From positions 1-8,199 of the forward strand of contig DATFDL010000616.1 of assembly GCA_035252155.1 (NCBI GenBank): a DNA stretch of 8,199 nucleotides, in the 5' to 3' direction. The notes beneath the pieces are model-generated. The model did not search any database, had not been told where the DNA came from, and worked only from the letters and a program-made list of their open reading frames with translations. The position numbers and the translations under genes are program-made. This DNA comes from JAICLL01 sp035252155. GTDB taxonomy: Bacteria > Planctomycetota > Planctomycetia > Pirellulales > JAICIG01. How positions within the stretch are numbered: the first letter of the stretch is position 1; each line of letters begins with the position of its first letter. Shown piece by piece: positions 6,381 to 8,199 of the stretch.

Positions 6381-6572
6381 TCACAAAAAGGTTTCCAACG
6401 CTCGATACATCAGGCCGACCCAGACCGGCAAAGTGAACAAGAGTAGGGCTTGCACCGCGCCGAGCATCCAATGCTTGCCGCGGGCCTGGATGGCCGATCT
6501 CGCGATGGCGACGGCAAACGCGATATACGCCAACAAGAAAAAGCAACCGCCCAATCGGAAGAGCAGCGTCAT
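6381..6572 (-). CDS. Small two-helix membrane protein, function unknown
   Basis: A 63-residue open frame encodes MTLLFRLGGC followed by two hydrophobic stretches, about residues 8-28 (CFFLLAYIAFAVAIA) and 39-58 (GAVQALLLFTLPVWVGLMY), joined by a basic linker (RSAIQARGKHW). This predicts a hairpin in the inner membrane with the linker on the cytoplasmic side by the positive-inside rule. I do not recognise a family. A GAGGA lies about 16 bases before the ATG, too far for a good ribosome site, and the in-frame codons upstream run to a stop without another start. It is on the same strand as the SBP56-like gene, 116 bases downstream. The clear amphipathic pattern and ordered composition make it more likely real than chance, but this is not certain. 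Confidence 0.55.
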   Translation of the reverse strand: MTLLFRLGGCFFLLAYIAFAVAIARSAIQARGKHWMLGAVQALLLFTLPVWVGLMYRALETFL

Positions 6573-6663
6573 GAGTTGCGTCCACGATCCTCGCTAACCC
6601 ATCGGGCTTCCATGACGGATGAACTGTCCCAGCGCCGCACCGGGGCATTGCTTAGGCTCTGCC
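6573..6663. other. Gap between SBP56-like gene and small membrane gene
   Basis: I see no gene. It contains a short CCC-ATC-GGG stem (6598-6606) and the inverted pair GGGGCA (6642-6647) with TGCCCC (6660-6665), loop 12 bases. On the minus strand neither is followed by a T-run, so they are not convincing terminators. No clear promoter for the small gene is visible. Confidence 0.45.
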
Positions 6664-6684
6664 CCAGCCACCAGCCACTAGCCA
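6664..6684. repeat. Heptamer tandem repeat CCAGCCA x2 + CTAGCCA
   Basis: Three 7-base units lie head to tail at 6664-6670, 6671-6677 and 6678-6684, the third with one substitution. On the minus strand they begin 4 bases after the stop of the SBP56-like gene, then run into the GGGGCA/TGCCCC inverted pair. The period equals that of the GGGTTCA array at 3354, although the sequence differs. Confidence 0.65.
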
Positions 6685-6688
6685 CCCA

Positions 6689-8131
6689 TTACACCCAAAT
6701 ATCCGACGTACAATCCCCGCCGGGGAAATGCATCTCGTGGGCACGCGCGGGTCCATCCGGCTCGCGGCCAAAATCGACAAAGAATTTGTCGTTGACTGCC
6801 AGGCCGCCGCGATCGGTGTCGCAGTCGATCTGCAACAGATAGCTGCCGGTTTTGGCCATCTGTGGATAGAACTGGTTGTCCCAACTGCTATAAAGCGAAT
6901 TGGTCACGTAGAGCCGCCGCCCGTCGAGACTGAGCTGCAACATCTGTGGGCCACCGGTCGTCTGGCGGCCGCGCAATTGCGAGGGTTTGCCGATGACGCC
7001 GCCCAGCCATACCTGCCCGGTTAACTCGGGCCGGGCAGGATCGCTCACATCGTACTGCCGGATGTCACCGTGCAGCCAATTCGAGAAATAGAGAAAGCGA
7101 TCATCGAGCGACAAGACCAAGTCGGTAATCAGCCCCGGCACGGGAAACGGCCAGCCCTTGGTCTCGACCGGCTCGACTTGAATGATCTTGTCGGCCTTCC
7201 AAGCACCGTCTGAACGGCGCCAATGCCAGACGTTGCTCGAAAGCGCCGCCCCGACAAAGCCTTGGTCGCTGTCGGGCCGATGGTCGAACCGAACTTCGAG
7301 TGGAATCAGCCCCTCGCCGCCCAGCTCGATCGACTGCGCCAGCCGCCGCTGCCGCCAGTCCCAAAAGTGCAGACGGCTGCCGTACTTGCCGGCTTTTACG
7401 TCGTCGAGCTGAAAGCCTTTCCGGAAGGTTTTAGGAGCGGCCCATTCGCTGCTGACCATCACGTTGTGCCGCGGCTGATACCAGAAGTCGTAGTTGAACT
7501 TCATCGCGGCGGCCGGCTTCTCCCAACGCCCGGCGACCTGAAAGTCCTGATCGAGCAACAAGAACCCACCGGGCGCGTTGCCCTGGCCGTCGCCGAGCAT
7601 CGAGAGCATGATTTCGCCGCTGGGCAGGCAGTGGACGGTATGCGGGGCGCTCAAATCGGCCTTCGTGGCGATTTCGTCCGGCTCGATCACCGTGTGCAGC
7701 TTCGGTCGGGCCGGATCGGCCGCATCGACAACGTGGATGCGGCCAGAGAGCAGACCGGGCAGCACCAAATAACGGCGCGACTTCTCCGGATCACCGTGGC
7801 AACTGCTGCACGCATTCCAACCGAAATGGTGCAGCTCGTCGCCAGCCTGCGGCATCGGCAGTCGATCGACGACCTGCGAATAGTTGGGCGAATCGGGATC
7901 GACATCGACGGTGGCCAGGTAGTCGGGCTGGCGGTCGTCGCTGCCGACGTAGAGGGCCGTGGCATAAAGCAGCTTTTCGCGCGGCGATTTTTGGGCATCG
8001 CCGGGCGTGGCATAGGTCGCGCCGCAGGCATGCGACGCCGAAGCATCGTTGTCGGCCGCCAAAAGCGCGTCGGGTAGTAGATTGGGGCCGATCGCCGCGG
8101 CCGTGGCGGCTAGGAATTGTCGTCGTCGCAT
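6689..8131 (-). CDS. Selenium-binding protein / methanethiol oxidase (SBP56, SELENBP1 family), Tat-exported
   Basis: The chosen 480-residue form resembles human SELENBP1 and bacterial methanethiol oxidase (MtoX) throughout. That enzyme converts methanethiol with O2 to formaldehyde, H2S and H2O2, and the bacterial form is a periplasmic copper enzyme. Family landmarks: PDYLATVDVDPDSPNY (69-84), DELHHFGWNACSSCHGD (98-114), HTVHC (164-168), DFWYQPRHNVM (215-225), GLIPLEVRF (274-282), FLYFSNWLHGDIRQYD (346-361) and the C-terminal HEMHFPGGDCTSDIWV. Conserved histidines (H101, H102, H164, H167, H222, H354, H465) are candidate metal ligands. MRRRQFLAATAAAIG with a cleavage-like ALLAA near 22-26 is a Tat signal. 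The ATG at 8131 is preferred because AAAAGGAAG lies 7 bases upstream and the twin arginines begin at residue 2; the upstream ATG at 8152 has no ribosome site. The position of human Cys57 is Ser85. Confidence 0.94.
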   Translation of the reverse strand: MRRRQFLAATAAAIGPNLLPDALLAADNDASASHACGATYATPGDAQKSPREKLLYATALYVGSDDRQPDYLATVDVDPDSPNYSQVVDRLPMPQAGDELHHFGWNACSSCHGDPEKSRRYLVLPGLLSGRIHVVDAADPARPKLHTVIEPDEIATKADLSAPHTVHCLPSGEIMLSMLGDGQGNAPGGFLLLDQDFQVAGRWEKPAAAMKFNYDFWYQPRHNVMVSSEWAAPKTFRKGFQLDDVKAGKYGSRLHFWDWRQRRLAQSIELGGEGLIPLEVRFDHRPDSDQGFVGAALSSNVWHWRRSDGAWKADKIIQVEPVETKGWPFPVPGLITDLVLSLDDRFLYFSNWLHGDIRQYDVSDPARPELTGQVWLGGVIGKPSQLRGRQTTGGPQMLQLSLDGRRLYVTNSLYSSWDNQFYPQMAKTGSYLLQIDCDTDRGGLAVNDKFFVDFGREPDGPARAHEMHFPGGDCTSDIWV

Positions 8132-8138
8132 AGGGATT

Positions 8139-8147
8139 CTTCCTTTT
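8139..8147 (-). promoter_or_regulatory. Ribosome binding site of the SBP56-like gene
   Basis: AAAAGGAAG on the minus strand lies 7 bases (AATCCCT) before the ATG at 8131. It is the strongest Shine-Dalgarno sequence in the window and decides the start, since the in-frame ATG at 8152 is preceded by CCTCCGAC, which cannot pair with 16S rRNA. Confidence 0.78.
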
Positions 8148-8155
8148 TGCATGTC

Positions 8156-8184
8156 GGAGGATGGCCTTCCTAGGCCGTCCCTCC
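8156..8184. repeat. Palindrome in the leader of the SBP56-like gene
   Basis: GGAGGATGGCC (8156-8166) pairs with GGCCGTCCCTCC (8173-8184), allowing one bulged base and one G-U, around a 6-base loop. It lies upstream of the ribosome site in the 5' region of the gene, or in its promoter region. It may be a dispersed repeat copy or a leader hairpin. The window ends 15 bases later. Confidence 0.55.
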
Positions 8185-8199
8185 CTTCCCGATCAGGGA

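Noticed and set aside
6642..6665. Intrinsic terminator of the SBP56-like gene
   Set aside because: The GGGGCA/TGCCCC stem is only 6 bp with a 12-base loop, and no U-tract follows on the minus strand.
7223..8077. 284-residue open frame antisense to the SBP56-like gene
   Set aside because: Shadow of a well-matched conserved gene in GC-rich DNA; no motif or ribosome site supports it.

Overview
The window looks like ordinary chromosome from a GC-rich planctomycete, probably of the Pirellulales type. This is inferred from the protein flavour (a ClpS with an NDDYHTY... motif, a Tat-exported SBP56-family protein, a parallel beta-helix protein) and from gaps packed with palindromic repeats. No 16S gene is present, so the taxon is not proven. 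Seven protein genes are supported. I see no tRNA, rRNA, CRISPR array, transposase or phage gene.

Layout: (1) 42-1719, minus strand: clpS then mtaB, 16 bp apart, a likely two-gene operon with a TATAAT box upstream of clpS. (2) 1720-1978: divergent gap filled by a nested palindromic element. (3) 1979-6150, plus strand: an M20 dipeptidase, serS, and a right-handed beta-helix protein. A heptamer-repeat foldback lies between the dipeptidase and serS; the beta-helix gene starts 6 bp after the serS stop. (4) 6151-6380: convergent gap with a 169-bp foldback bounded by perfect 18-bp arms and a second smaller palindrome. (5) 6381-8131, minus strand: a selenium-binding protein / methanethiol oxidase gene with a Tat signal, then a small two-helix membrane protein.

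Functionally the genes are mostly housekeeping: tRNA charging (SerRS), tRNA hypermodification (MtaB), regulated proteolysis (ClpS), peptide hydrolysis (M20), and probably periplasmic thiol/sulfur oxidation (SBP56). They do not form one pathway. The beta-helix protein and the small membrane protein have no assignable role.

The most interesting material is outside the genes. Every gap longer than about 40 bp holds inverted or heptamer repeats, and these differ from gap to gap. One overwrites the dipeptidase C-terminus, carries a four-tract G-quadruplex motif, and forms almost the whole leader of the essential serS gene. ClpS also lacks the histidine that usually helps hold N-degrons. I found no convincing new multi-gene system.
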